Assembly (NCBI GenBank): GCA_036558745.1
Contig: DATBEZ010000095.1
Location: 1-64,000 of the forward strand
From: JAMXLJ01 sp036558745
GTDB taxonomy: Bacteria; Actinomycetota; Acidimicrobiia; IMCC26256; JAMXLJ01
Direction: 5' to 3'
Length of the DNA: 64,000 nt
Shown: one piece after another, positions 41,777 to 50,523 of the stretch
Layout: every line of letters starts with the position of its first letter
Numbering within the stretch: position 1 is the first letter of the stretch
Notes under the pieces: generated by a model
The model's input: only the letters and a program-made list of their open reading frames with translations
The model's database searches: none
What the model was told of the DNA's origin: nothing
Translations under genes and position numbers: made by a program

Positions 41777-43020
41777 GCACCTCGCCGGACTTCGTCGACC
41801 CCCTCGACCTCGTCGACCCAGAGCGCTACGCGCGCCGCGGCTACCCGCACGACGTGTGGACCCGTCTGCGGCGTGAGGCACCCGTCGCGTCCTTCGCGCC
41901 CGACGGGTTCGAGCCGTTCTGGGCGATCACGAAGCACGCCGACGTCGTGGAGATCTCGAAGCAGCCGTTGCGCTTCTCCAGCGAGCCCGGCATCACGCTG
42001 CGCCTCGCCGGCGCACCCATCTACGCCTCGGAGATGGTCGTCATGCTCGACCCGCCGCGGCACGGACCGATGCGTCGGGTGATCAACGGGCGCTTCACGC
42101 CTCGTGCAGTGCGCGAGCGGCGCGACGACGTCGACCGCATCGCGGTGGACGTCATGGACGCGGCGGCACCCGCGGACAGCACGGGCGAGCTCGACTTCGT
42201 GGAGCGCATCGCGGCGCCGCTCCCACTCGGCGTGATCGCGTGGGTGCTCGGCGTTCCACGCGAAGACTGGGACCTCATCTTCCGGTGGACCAACGAGATC
42301 ATCGGCAAGGAGGACCCCGAGTACCGGCGCGCGGGCGAGACGCCCGACCAGACCGCCAGGCGGGCGCGCCGGGAGGTGCACGCGTACTTCCGCCGCCTCA
42401 TCGAGCAACGCCGGGCTGAGCCCACCGACGATCTGGTCAGCGAGCTGATCCGCGGTGAGGTCGACGGGAAGCCGCTCACCGAGGAGCAGCTCGTCGCGTA
42501 CACCGAGCTCCTCGTCGAAGCGGGCAACGAGACGACCCGCAACGCGATCAGCGGCGGCCTGCTCGCGCTCGCCGAGCATCCGGCCGAGTGGGAGAAGCTG
42601 CGCACGAATCCGGAGCTGTTGCCCGACGCGGTCGAGGAGATCCTCCGCTGGGCCAGCCCGATCAGCCACTTCACCCGCACGGCGACGGAGGACTACGAGC
42701 TGCGCGGAGAGAAGATCCGCGCCGGTGAGCAGGTCGCGCTCTACTACGCGTCGGCGAACCGCGACGAGGACGTGTTCGACGACCCCTTCACGTTCCGGGT
42801 CGAGCGCCGACCGAACCCGCACCTCGCGTTCGGCTTCGGCGAGCACTTCTGCATGGGCGCGCACGTCGCCCGGGTCGAGATCGAGACGATCTTCCGCCAC
42901 CTCACCCGCCGACTGGAGGCGTTCGAGGTGTGCGGGGAGGTGGAGCGGCTGAGCTCCATCACCAACGGCAGCATCAAGCACCTGCCGCTCCGGGTCCGGA
43001 TGGCCGAAGGCGATGCGTGA
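41773..43020 (+). CDS. cytochrome P450, similar in type to steroid C26/27 hydroxylases
   Basis: P450 of 415 residues, ATG at 41773 overlapping the previous stop. I-helix VEAGNETTRNAISGG, K-helix EEILRWA followed by SPISHFTRTATEDYEL, and heme loop FGFGEHFCMGAHVARVE with Cys360. The WASP-FxRTAT-D region and the GEHFC-G-H-AR heme loop occur in the CYP125/CYP142/CYP124 group, which oxidises steroid or isoprenoid side chains. With the ALDH and acyl-CoA dehydrogenase of the same operon this would give side-chain acid and its beta-oxidation. Family assignment is by eye and needs alignment. Confidence 0.92.
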   Translation: MSTSPDFVDPLDLVDPERYARRGYPHDVWTRLRREAPVASFAPDGFEPFWAITKHADVVEISKQPLRFSSEPGITLRLAGAPIYASEMVVMLDPPRHGPMRRVINGRFTPRAVRERRDDVDRIAVDVMDAAAPADSTGELDFVERIAAPLPLGVIAWVLGVPREDWDLIFRWTNEIIGKEDPEYRRAGETPDQTARRARREVHAYFRRLIEQRRAEPTDDLVSELIRGEVDGKPLTEEQLVAYTELLVEAGNETTRNAISGGLLALAEHPAEWEKLRTNPELLPDAVEEILRWASPISHFTRTATEDYELRGEKIRAGEQVALYYASANRDEDVFDDPFTFRVERRPNPHLAFGFGEHFCMGAHVARVEIETIFRHLTRRLEAFEVCGEVERLSSITNGSIKHLPLRVRMAEGDA

Positions 43021-43144
43021 GGCCGTGGCGCGTGGCACCCGGGCGGGCAGGCGGTTACCATTCCACGGCAACGCCGTACTCGTAGCTGTAGAACGACCTT
43101 TCCGAGCCGCGGGCGCGGAGGGCGATCGGGGGGAGACGGAAACG

Positions 43145-44530
43145 ATGGCGACGTACGAACGCCCGGCCGCGGCTCGCGCAGGCCGGGGACCCTCGGGGCG
43201 GGGCCTCTCGAAGGGGACCCGTTTGGTCGCGGTGGCGGCGGTGCTGGTCCTGACCGCGGCCGCGTGCTCGAACTCGAGCTCGGGGAAGGCCAAGACCAAG
43301 GACACGACGACGTCGTCCGGCAACTCGTCGACGTCCATCAAGCCCGGCAACTTCCCGCAGGTGAACGAGGTCGGCGTGACGCCGACGGAGATCCGGGTCA
43401 GTGGCGTCGCCGCGCTCACGAACCCGATCGGCGGCAACTACGGCGCCGCGTTCGACGGCGTGCAGGCGTACTTCGACATGATCAACAGCCAGGGCGGCGT
43501 CTACGGCCGCAAGCTCGTGCTGGTGAAGCGCCACGACGACCAGATGACCCAGAACAAGCGTGAGGTCGAGGCGATCATCGACCAGGACAACGCGTTCGCG
43601 GTGCTACCGGTCGCGACCAACGTGCAGTTCAGCGGCTCGCAGCTGCTGGTGCAGAACAACATCCCGACGTTCGGGTGGGGCATCAACAACGAGTGGACCG
43701 GGCCGCCGAACCTGTTCGGCTCGTACGGCGCGCTCTGCAACGGTGCCGACTGCCCGTCGCTGCTGCTGCCGTACGCGGCGTGGAAGCTCGGGAAGAAGCG
43801 CCTCGGTGTGCTCGCTTACAACGTCGCCCCGTCGGCGCAGTGCATGGACGGAATCAAGACGAGCTTCGACAAGTACCCGGTGGCGAAGATCGTGTACTCG
43901 ACCAAGAGCCTCGCGTTCGGGGTCACCGACCTCAGCGCCGACGTGAAGAAGATGGTCGACGCCAAGGTCGACTTCGTGACGACCTGCATGGACAACAACG
44001 GCGTGCTGACCTTGGCCAGGGAGATGCGCCAGCAGGGCCTGAACGCGCTGATCTACCTGCCCAACGCGTACGACCAGGACTTCATGTCGAAGAACGGCGG
44101 GTTCTTCCAGGGCTCGATCGTCATCGCGCAGGCCGCACCGATCGAGACGAAGCCGAAGTTCACGGCCCTGGAGAACTACATCACCTGGATGGACAAGGGA
44201 CACTTCACGAAGACGGAGCTCGCGGAGGTCGGTTGGGCCAACGCCGACCTGTTCGTCAGCGGGCTCAAGGGCGCGGGCGAGAACTTCACCCGTCAGAAGG
44301 TCATCGACGCGATCAACAAGCAGACCGACGCGGACGCGGGCGGGATGATCCCGCCGGTCGACTGGACCAAGCAGCACACCGACCTGCACTACCCGCGGGC
44401 GTGCATCGCGTACATGAAGGTCGACAACGGCAAGTTCGTCCCGGTCTGGGGTGAGCCGGGCAAGCCGTTCACGTGCTGGAACGGGACGCCCGCCAACATC
44501 CCCGACTCGAAGCCCTACGCGCGTCAGTGA
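43145..44530 (+). CDS. ABC-type substrate-binding lipoprotein (branched-chain amino acid receptor family)
   Basis: Solute receptor of 461 residues; ATG at 43145 follows GGGGGGAGACGGAAACG. A long basic N-terminus (about 26 residues) precedes the hydrophobic core and a lipobox LTAAAC with Cys41, then a Ser/Thr linker. The mature domain is nearly colinear with the protein at 33450-34772 (identical stretches such as GRKLVLVKRHDDQM and REVEAIIDQDNAFAVLPVAT). It is separated from the P450 by 124 bases without an obvious promoter, so it may be in the same operon. A very long hairpin follows its stop. No transporter subunits are adjacent. Confidence 0.9.
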   Translation: MATYERPAAARAGRGPSGRGLSKGTRLVAVAAVLVLTAAACSNSSSGKAKTKDTTTSSGNSSTSIKPGNFPQVNEVGVTPTEIRVSGVAALTNPIGGNYGAAFDGVQAYFDMINSQGGVYGRKLVLVKRHDDQMTQNKREVEAIIDQDNAFAVLPVATNVQFSGSQLLVQNNIPTFGWGINNEWTGPPNLFGSYGALCNGADCPSLLLPYAAWKLGKKRLGVLAYNVAPSAQCMDGIKTSFDKYPVAKIVYSTKSLAFGVTDLSADVKKMVDAKVDFVTTCMDNNGVLTLAREMRQQGLNALIYLPNAYDQDFMSKNGGFFQGSIVIAQAAPIETKPKFTALENYITWMDKGHFTKTELAEVGWANADLFVSGLKGAGENFTRQKVIDAINKQTDADAGGMIPPVDWTKQHTDLHYPRACIAYMKVDNGKFVPVWGEPGKPFTCWNGTPANIPDSKPYARQ

Positions 44531-44533
44531 GAA

Positions 44534-44587
44534 CGCAAGATGCGGCACTCAGGCACGCGAACGCGTGCTTGAGCGCCGCATCTTCGC
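44534..44587. terminator. long bidirectional terminator hairpin
   Basis: Arms AAGATGCGGC (44537-44546) and GCCGCATCTT (44575-44584) are perfect and continue inward with two mismatches to a small AACG loop, about 25 base pairs in all. It lies between the converging binding-protein gene and the DapB-like gene, a few bases from each stop. Confidence 0.8.
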
Positions 44588-44595
44588 GAGTGAGG

Positions 44596-45645
44596 TCAGG
44601 TCTGGCGCGGGCCGGCTGGGGTGATGGGCGGCAGGTCGGCGGTGCTCAGGATGCCCGGCGGCGCCGCGCAGACGTAGGGGATCGCGTTCACCGGTCGGTT
44701 CGCGGTGTAGGCCGGTGTGTACGACCCGAGGTCGGCGAGAGGGACCGGGAACGGGAGCTCGACGTCGAGCGGCGCGTCGCCCCGCACGCGCACGCGCCAG
44801 CCCGTGGGGTGGATGTCCCACGCCGGATCGACGTTCGCGGTGCAGTACCAGGTCGCGGTGAAGCGCACGACACCGTCGCCGTCGCTGCAGCCGACGAGCG
44901 TGGTGCGTTGCGCGGCGACGCGACCGGCTTCGATGTCGCCCGCGACGATCGTCGTCGGCTCGCGCGCGACCGCGACCGCGCCCGCGCTGGTCCACGAGTC
45001 GACGGGGCGGCCGGCGGCCTCGGCCAGGCGTCCGAGCGACGGTCCGAACTCGCCCAGGAGGTAGGCCGCCCGCCGCTCGTCGAACGACTCGGGAGGCCGC
45101 CCGAAGCCCATCTGCTGGAACAGCAGGTAGGGCGAATCGCGCTTCGAGAGGTCGGCGTACTCCTCGATCTCGACCGAGTCGACGCGGCGTTGGAGCGACA
45201 GCAACGCGAACGGGAGCGCGTCGGTGATGAAGCCGGGGCTACTGCCGGTCGCGTAGATCGACGAACCTCCCTGTGCGCACGCGCGCACGACCCGCGCACG
45301 TCCCTCGTCGCCGAGCGGACGCCCGTCGTCGAAGAGCTCCCCGCGTGTGGTGACGACGTTCGTGCCCGCAGCGAGCAACGCGACGACCTCGTCGAGGTCG
45401 AGCACCCGCGGCATGTGCAGCACGCAATCGGCCTCGAGCGCACGGATCTCGGCCGGGTCGTCGGTCGCGAGGACGCCCACGGGCTCCTCGTCGCACAACG
45501 TGCCCGCGTCGACGCCGACCTTCGCGGGGTCGTACACCAGGACCCCGACGAGCTCGAGCGCGGGGTGGCGGACGACCTCCCGCAGCGCGCGGTTGCCGAT
45601 GTTGCCCGTGGCCCACTGGGCCACCCGGTAGGGGCGCGCGCTCAT
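44596..45645 (-). CDS. DapB-like NAD(P)-dependent dehydrogenase
   Basis: Protein of 349 residues with an N-terminal Rossmann fold (YRVAQWATGNIGNRALREV, residues 6-24) like dihydrodipicolinate reductase, and a C-terminal domain like that of 2,4-diaminopentanoate dehydrogenase. Many actinobacteria have members of unknown substrate near lipid or steroid catabolic genes; classical lysine synthesis is unlikely because the DapB catalytic HH motif is not seen. It is a single-gene unit, divergent from an acyl-CoA dehydrogenase operon and ended by the hairpin at 44534. Confidence 0.8.
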   Translation of the reverse strand: MSARPYRVAQWATGNIGNRALREVVRHPALELVGVLVYDPAKVGVDAGTLCDEEPVGVLATDDPAEIRALEADCVLHMPRVLDLDEVVALLAAGTNVVTTRGELFDDGRPLGDEGRARVVRACAQGGSSIYATGSSPGFITDALPFALLSLQRRVDSVEIEEYADLSKRDSPYLLFQQMGFGRPPESFDERRAAYLLGEFGPSLGRLAEAAGRPVDSWTSAGAVAVAREPTTIVAGDIEAGRVAAQRTTLVGCSDGDGVVRFTATWYCTANVDPAWDIHPTGWRVRVRGDAPLDVELPFPVPLADLGSYTPAYTANRPVNAIPYVCAAPPGILSTADLPPITPAGPRQT

Positions 45646-45701
45646 TCGGCGGCCGCCTCGTCTCCGCTGGTGGCGGTCCGGCGCGGAGGATTACGCTGGA
45701 T

Positions 45702-45739
45702 GAGAATGGCTCTCTCGAACAAGAGCATGCCTGATTCTC
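45702..45739. promoter_or_regulatory. imperfect inverted repeat in divergent promoter region
   Basis: GAGAAT (45702-45707) and ATTCTC (45734-45739) flank an inner GCTCT/AGAGC pair. The segment AATGGCTCTCTCG (45705-45717) resembles AATGGCGTTCTCG at 59894-59906 in another divergent region. It may be an operator for a fatty-acid type regulator. It lies between the DapB-like gene and the acyl-CoA dehydrogenase operon. Confidence 0.4.
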
Positions 45740-45760
45740 GCACGACCGGGCGTGAGCCGC

Positions 45761-46906
45761 ATGGAGATCGCTGAGTTCCGCGCCGAGCTGAACCGCTGGC
45801 TCGACGCGCACGACGACGAGCTCGCACCGACATACGCGCCGCCCGGCACGCTCGACGACCACGTCGCGCAGATGCAACGGGTGAAGTCGATCCTCTTCGA
45901 CGCGGGCTGGATGCGCTACGGCTGGCCCGAGCGCGTCGGAGGCCTCGGGGGCTCGCCGATGCTGCGCACCGAGCTGGGCGCGACCCTCGCCGGGCGCGAC
46001 CTGACCGATCCCGGTCTCTTCTCGCTCATCGAGGTGCTGGCGCCGACGCTGATCGACTTCGCGCCGCCCGGCCTCGCGGAGGACGTCGTGCCGCGGCTGC
46101 TCTCGGGCGCGGAGATGTGGTGCCAGGGCTTCTCCGAGCCGGGCACGGGCAGCGACCTCGCGTCGCTCAGCTGCCGGGCCGTGCCCGACGGCGACTCCGC
46201 GACCGCGACGCGATGGATCGTCAACGGGCAGAAGGTGTGGACCAGCCTCGCCCAGTACTCGCAACGTTGCGTGCTGCTGACGCGCACGGGACCGCCGGAG
46301 TCGCGCCACCGGGGCATCACCGCGTTCCTCGTCGACATGGACGACCCGGGGATCACCGTCGCGCCGATCGAGATGATCAACGGGGAGCACGAGTTCACCG
46401 AAGTGTTCTTCGACGACGTCGCGGTGCCCGCCGACCGCATGCTCGGCGAGCTGAGCGGTGGTTGGGCCGTCGCGATGAGCATCCTGCCGTACGAGCGGTC
46501 GTCGTGCTTCTGGCAACGGATCGCCTACCTGTACCGGCGGCTGCAGCACCTCGTCGACGCCGCGCCCGACGACGACCGCACCGCGGAGGTCGTCGGGGAC
46601 GCGTACCTCCAGCTGTACGCGCTCCGCGCGCGGTCGCGTGTCACCCAACACCGACTTGCGGGCGGCGCGACCCTCGGCGCCGAGACATCGATCGACAAGG
46701 TGCTCGTGGCGACGGCGGAGCACGCCACCTACGACGCGATCCGTCGGGTCCGGCCCGGCGCCATCGAGATGGACGACAGCCTCGCCGGCGCGATGTGGCG
46801 CAGCGAGTACCTGTACTCGCGCGCCGCCACCATCTACGGCGGGACGGCCGAGGTGCAACGCAACATCATCGCCCGTCGGCTGCTCGACCTCGGGAGCGAC
46901 GAGTGA
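45761..46906 (+). CDS. acyl-CoA dehydrogenase (alpha-type subunit)
   Basis: Acyl-CoA dehydrogenase of 381 residues from ATG at 45761 (GTG at 45752 would add three residues). It has FSEPGTGSDLASLSCRAV and WIVNGQKVWTSL in the FAD region, and ends YGGTAEVQRNIIARRLL with Gly where other families have the catalytic Glu. It touches the next gene (TGATG), a shorter acyl-CoA dehydrogenase homologue. Such pairs form alpha2-beta2 enzymes in actinobacteria, exemplified by ChsE1-ChsE2, which act on steroid-CoA esters. It heads an operon with CoA transferase and P450. Confidence 0.92.
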   Translation: MEIAEFRAELNRWLDAHDDELAPTYAPPGTLDDHVAQMQRVKSILFDAGWMRYGWPERVGGLGGSPMLRTELGATLAGRDLTDPGLFSLIEVLAPTLIDFAPPGLAEDVVPRLLSGAEMWCQGFSEPGTGSDLASLSCRAVPDGDSATATRWIVNGQKVWTSLAQYSQRCVLLTRTGPPESRHRGITAFLVDMDDPGITVAPIEMINGEHEFTEVFFDDVAVPADRMLGELSGGWAVAMSILPYERSSCFWQRIAYLYRRLQHLVDAAPDDDRTAEVVGDAYLQLYALRARSRVTQHRLAGGATLGAETSIDKVLVATAEHATYDAIRRVRPGAIEMDDSLAGAMWRSEYLYSRAATIYGGTAEVQRNIIARRLLDLGSDE

Positions 46907-47883
46907 TGGACGCGGCCGAGCGCGCGCTGCTCGAGAAGTCGGTGCGCGACGCGCTCGAAGCCGCCGGCACGGGCGGCGCGAGCGCAGCCGGCGCGGTCGA
47001 CGGCGTGCTCGCGGGGCTCGGGTGGCCCGAGATGCTCGACGCCGAGCCGAGCGACGCGATCGCGGTCGTGTTCGAGGCGCTCGGTACCACGAACGCGACC
47101 GCGAGTGCGCTCGACGACGTGATGTTCACCGCGCTGGGACGCGCGCCGCGCGCCGACGTCGCGGTGCTCCTCCCCGCCTTTGCCGCGTGGGACACTCCGG
47201 GCCGGGTCGAGGGCGGCCGGCTGCGTGCGGCGGGACTCGGGACGGGTCGAGCGGCCGACGCGGCGGAGCTGCTCGTCGTCTGCGACACCGCGACCGGGAC
47301 ACGCGCGGTGACGGTTCCCGCGGGCGCAGCCACGCGCCAACCCGTCCACGGCATCGATCCCGACGCTCGGTTCCACACAGTCACGGTCGACCACCCGCTC
47401 GAGGACGGCACCGCACTCGAGGACGACGCATGGAGTGCCGCCGTCGCGCTCGGGCGCCGAGCGGTCGCGCACCAGCTCGCGGGCACCGGCCGCTCGATGC
47501 TGGGCCTCGCGCGCGAGCACGCGATGGAACGGGTGCAGTTCGGACGCCGTATCGCGTCGTTCCAGGCCGTGCGCCACCGCCTGGCGGAAGCGCTGGTCGC
47601 GATCGAGGCGCTCGACGCGGCCCTCGTCGCGGCCCGCGACGCGCCGGGTCCCGACACTGCCGCGCTCGCGAAGGCGCTCGCCGGACGCGCGGCCCGCACG
47701 GTGGCCGCGCACAGCCAGCAGGTGCTGGCCGGCATCGGCTTCACGACCGATCACCCGTTCCACCGGTTCCTCAAGCGGGCGATGGCGCTCGAGGGACTGT
47801 TCGGGACGACCGACGCCATCGTCCTCGACCTCGGCCGGCACCTGCTCGAGACGCGCGCGGTGCCGACCCTCATCGAGCTGTGA
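46906..47883 (+). CDS. acyl-CoA dehydrogenase (short beta-type subunit)
   Basis: Shorter acyl-CoA dehydrogenase homologue of 325 residues; ATG at 46906 overlaps the previous stop by one base (GTG at 46903 possible). The N-terminal helical domain is reduced and the middle beta domain is degenerate, while the C-terminal helical domain is good: RRIASFQAVRHRLAEALVAIEA and LAGIGFTTDHPFHRFLKRA. This is the pattern of the non-identical partner in heteromeric acyl-CoA dehydrogenases, where FAD sites lie between subunits. A role with the adjacent alpha subunit is inferred. Confidence 0.88.
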   Translation: MDAAERALLEKSVRDALEAAGTGGASAAGAVDGVLAGLGWPEMLDAEPSDAIAVVFEALGTTNATASALDDVMFTALGRAPRADVAVLLPAFAAWDTPGRVEGGRLRAAGLGTGRAADAAELLVVCDTATGTRAVTVPAGAATRQPVHGIDPDARFHTVTVDHPLEDGTALEDDAWSAAVALGRRAVAHQLAGTGRSMLGLAREHAMERVQFGRRIASFQAVRHRLAEALVAIEALDAALVAARDAPGPDTAALAKALAGRAARTVAAHSQQVLAGIGFTTDHPFHRFLKRAMALEGLFGTTDAIVLDLGRHLLETRAVPTLIEL

Positions 47884-47906
47884 CGAACGAGTCGAACGGA
47901 GGCCCC

Positions 47907-49121
47907 ATGCAGGACGTACTGGCCGGGATCCGCGTAGTCGAGGTCGCGGCGTGGACGTTCGTACCGATCTCGGGCGCGGTGCTCGCGGAATGGGGTGCCG
48001 ACGTCATCAAGGTCGAGCACCCGGCGAGCGGCGACCCGCAACGCGGACTCGTCTCGTCGGGTCTCGTGCCCGGCGGGTCGGGCGTGAACTTCATGTTCGA
48101 GGTGCCGAACCGCGGCAAGCGGTCCGTCGGCCTCGACCTCTCGACCGAGGGTGGGCGCGAGCTGCTGTACCGGCTCGTCGAGAGCGCCGACGTGTTCGTC
48201 ACCAACCACCTGCCCGAGGTCCGGACGCGCCTGCACATCGACGTCGACGACATCCGGGCCCGCAACCCGAACATCGTCTACGTGCGCGGCACCGGTCAGG
48301 GCGCACGCGGTCCCGACGCGGGGCGCGGAGGGTTCGACGGCGCGACGTTCTGGGCCCGCGCCGGGCTCGCGATGACGTTCAAGGATCCTGCAGCCGACTG
48401 GCCCGTCGACCAGCGCCCGGCGTTCGGCGACGTCCTCGGCGGGCTCACCATCGCGGGCGGCATCGCGGCCGCGCTGCTGCGTCGCGAGCGCACCGGTACG
48501 CCCTCGATCGTCGACGTGTCGCTGCTCGGGCTCGGCCTGTGGAGCCTTGCGCCCGAGGTGACGTCGGCGAAGCTCTACGAAGGGGTCGAGATCCCGACGT
48601 TCGACCGCGACTCGATCCCGAACCCGCTGGTCGGCACCTACCCGACCAAGGACGGCCGCTTCGTCGCCCTCGTGCTGTTGCAGGCCGACCGTTTCTGGCC
48701 CGACCTTTGCGCCCACCTCGAACGTCCCGACCTCGTCGACGACCCCCGGTTCGAGGACGCCGCCGCGCGCTACGAGAACCGACGCGAGTGCATCCAGGTG
48801 CTGCGCGAGATCTTCCGCAGCCGGACCTACGACGAGTGGCGGGAGCGCCTGCAGACGCTGGAGGGTGTGTGGGCCCCGCTGCAGACGGCGCTCGAGGTGC
48901 ACGACGATCCCCAGGTGCGCGCCAACGGCTACCTCGAGCCCATCACGTCGTCGAGCGGGACCGAGTTCGTGCTTCCCGCGAACCCCGTGCAGTTCGACGA
49001 GACGCCGCCCAGCGTGCGCGGCGCGCCCGAGCACGGCGAGCACACCGACGAGGTGCTGCTCGAGCTCGGTCTGACGTACGACGAGGTCATGGAGCACAAG
49101 ATCTCGGGGGCGGTGCTGTGA
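47907..49121 (+). CDS. CaiB/BaiF family CoA transferase
   Basis: Class III CoA transferase of 404 residues; ATG at 47907 after GAACGGAGGCCCC. N-terminal block LAGIRVVEVA, then VLAEWGADVIKVEHP, NRGKRSVGLDLSTEGG, and the catalytic aspartate Asp144 in GGFDGATFW. It moves CoA between acids, here probably activating a substrate for the acyl-CoA dehydrogenase pair just upstream. Its stop overlaps the P450 start (GTGA). Confidence 0.93.
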   Translation: MQDVLAGIRVVEVAAWTFVPISGAVLAEWGADVIKVEHPASGDPQRGLVSSGLVPGGSGVNFMFEVPNRGKRSVGLDLSTEGGRELLYRLVESADVFVTNHLPEVRTRLHIDVDDIRARNPNIVYVRGTGQGARGPDAGRGGFDGATFWARAGLAMTFKDPAADWPVDQRPAFGDVLGGLTIAGGIAAALLRRERTGTPSIVDVSLLGLGLWSLAPEVTSAKLYEGVEIPTFDRDSIPNPLVGTYPTKDGRFVALVLLQADRFWPDLCAHLERPDLVDDPRFEDAAARYENRRECIQVLREIFRSRTYDEWRERLQTLEGVWAPLQTALEVHDDPQVRANGYLEPITSSSGTEFVLPANPVQFDETPPSVRGAPEHGEHTDEVLLELGLTYDEVMEHKISGAVL

Positions 49122-50383
49122 GCGACGCCGACTTCTTCCGCGACCCGTCGTTCGTCCCCGACCCGTACCCCTACTTCGAGTCGCTTCGCTCCCGCTGCCC
49201 GGTGCAGCGCGAGCCGCACCACGACGTCGTCATGGTCACCGGCTACGACGAGGCGATCTCCGTCTACCACGACACTGCGACGTTCTCGTCGTGCAACTCG
49301 GTGACGGGACCCTTCCCCGGCTTCCCGGTGCCCCTCGTGGGCGACGACGTGAGCGAGCTGATCGAGGCCCACCGCGACGAGCTGCCGTTCAGCGATCAGC
49401 TCCCTACGCTCGACCCGCCGGTGCACACGGCCCACCGCGCGCTGCTCATGCGGCTCATCACGCCGAAGCGGCTCAAGGAGAACGAGTCGTTCATGTGGCG
49501 GCTCGCCGACCGTCAGATGGAGGAGTTCCTGGCCGAGGGCCGGTGCGAGTTCGTGCGCGAGTTCGCAAAGCCGTTCGCGATGCTCGTCATCGCGGACCTG
49601 CTCGGCGTGCCCGAGGACGATCACGAGATGTTCCGGGCCAAGCTCGGAGCCAATCGCGAGGGGCGCACGATCGGGAGCACCGAACGCGACGCGATGGCCC
49701 ACAGCCCGCTCGAGTTCCTGTACCAGCAGTTCGGTGCCTACATCGAGGATCGCCGCCGGGAGCCGCGCAACGACGTGATGACGGGCCTCGCGACGGCGAC
49801 GTTCCCCGACGGCTCCACGCCCGAGGTCATCGACGTGGTGCGCGTGGCCGCGAACCTGTTCGCGGCCGGGCAGGAGACGACCGTCCGGCTCCTCGCGACC
49901 GCGCTGCAGCTGATCGGCGAGGACCCCGAGCTGCAGCAGCAGCTGCGCGACGAGCGCGACCTGATCCCGAGCTTCGTCGAGGAATCGCTGCGGTACGAGA
50001 GCCCGGTCAAGGGCGACTTCCGGCTGTCACGGATGGCCACCAACGTGGGCGGCGTCGACATTCCGGCCGGGACAACGGTCATGGTGCTCAACGGGGCCGC
50101 GAACCGCGATCCGCGGGTGTTTCCCGACCCCGACCGGTTCGCGGTCGATCGCGCGAACGCGCGTCAGCACCTCGCGTTCGGCCACGGGATCCACACGTGC
50201 CCGGGCGCGCCGCTCGCGCGCGCGGAGGGTCGCGTCAGCATCGAACGGCTCCTCGACCGGATGGCCGAAATCACGATCTCCGAAGCCGAGCACGGACCAG
50301 CAGGCGACCGCCGCTACGAGTACGCGCCGACCTACATCCTCCGCGGCCTGACCCGGCTGCACCTCGAGTTCACACCCGCGTAG
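49118..50383 (+). CDS. cytochrome P450
   Basis: Class I P450 of 421 residues from GTG at 49118. I-helix FAAGQETTVRL, ExxR in EESLRYE, heme loop FGHGIHTCPGAPLARAE with Cys361. It is a close paralogue of the P450 at 30102-31394, almost colinear and also ending LHLEFTPA. It is the last gene of an operon with an acyl-CoA dehydrogenase pair and CoA transferase, so the enzyme may hydroxylate a CoA-linked or free acid of the same pathway. The following 140 bases to the converging enoyl-CoA hydratase gene hold no gene that I can support, only a weak CCCC/GGGG hairpin near its end. Confidence 0.94.
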   Translation: MSDADFFRDPSFVPDPYPYFESLRSRCPVQREPHHDVVMVTGYDEAISVYHDTATFSSCNSVTGPFPGFPVPLVGDDVSELIEAHRDELPFSDQLPTLDPPVHTAHRALLMRLITPKRLKENESFMWRLADRQMEEFLAEGRCEFVREFAKPFAMLVIADLLGVPEDDHEMFRAKLGANREGRTIGSTERDAMAHSPLEFLYQQFGAYIEDRRREPRNDVMTGLATATFPDGSTPEVIDVVRVAANLFAAGQETTVRLLATALQLIGEDPELQQQLRDERDLIPSFVEESLRYESPVKGDFRLSRMATNVGGVDIPAGTTVMVLNGAANRDPRVFPDPDRFAVDRANARQHLAFGHGIHTCPGAPLARAEGRVSIERLLDRMAEITISEAEHGPAGDRRYEYAPTYILRGLTRLHLEFTPA

Positions 50384-50523
50384 CGGGGGACCGTGGGAGC
50401 TGACGATGCCGAAGGGATCCTGTGCGTCGAATCGCGACCCACCGTCGCTGCGCCTGCTCGAGCTGACCACCACGTACGAACCCGCCGCCTGAGCCCGAAG
50501 CGGCCTCGCCCCGTTGCGTGGGG

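Noticed and set aside
44596..45645. DapB-like gene considered as lysine-pathway dapB
   Set aside because: It is longer than DapB, lacks the expected catalytic His pair and lies among catabolic genes.
50384..50523. Possible short ferredoxin gene in the gap after the P450
   Set aside because: No frame has a cluster of cysteines; only a weak hairpin is present.
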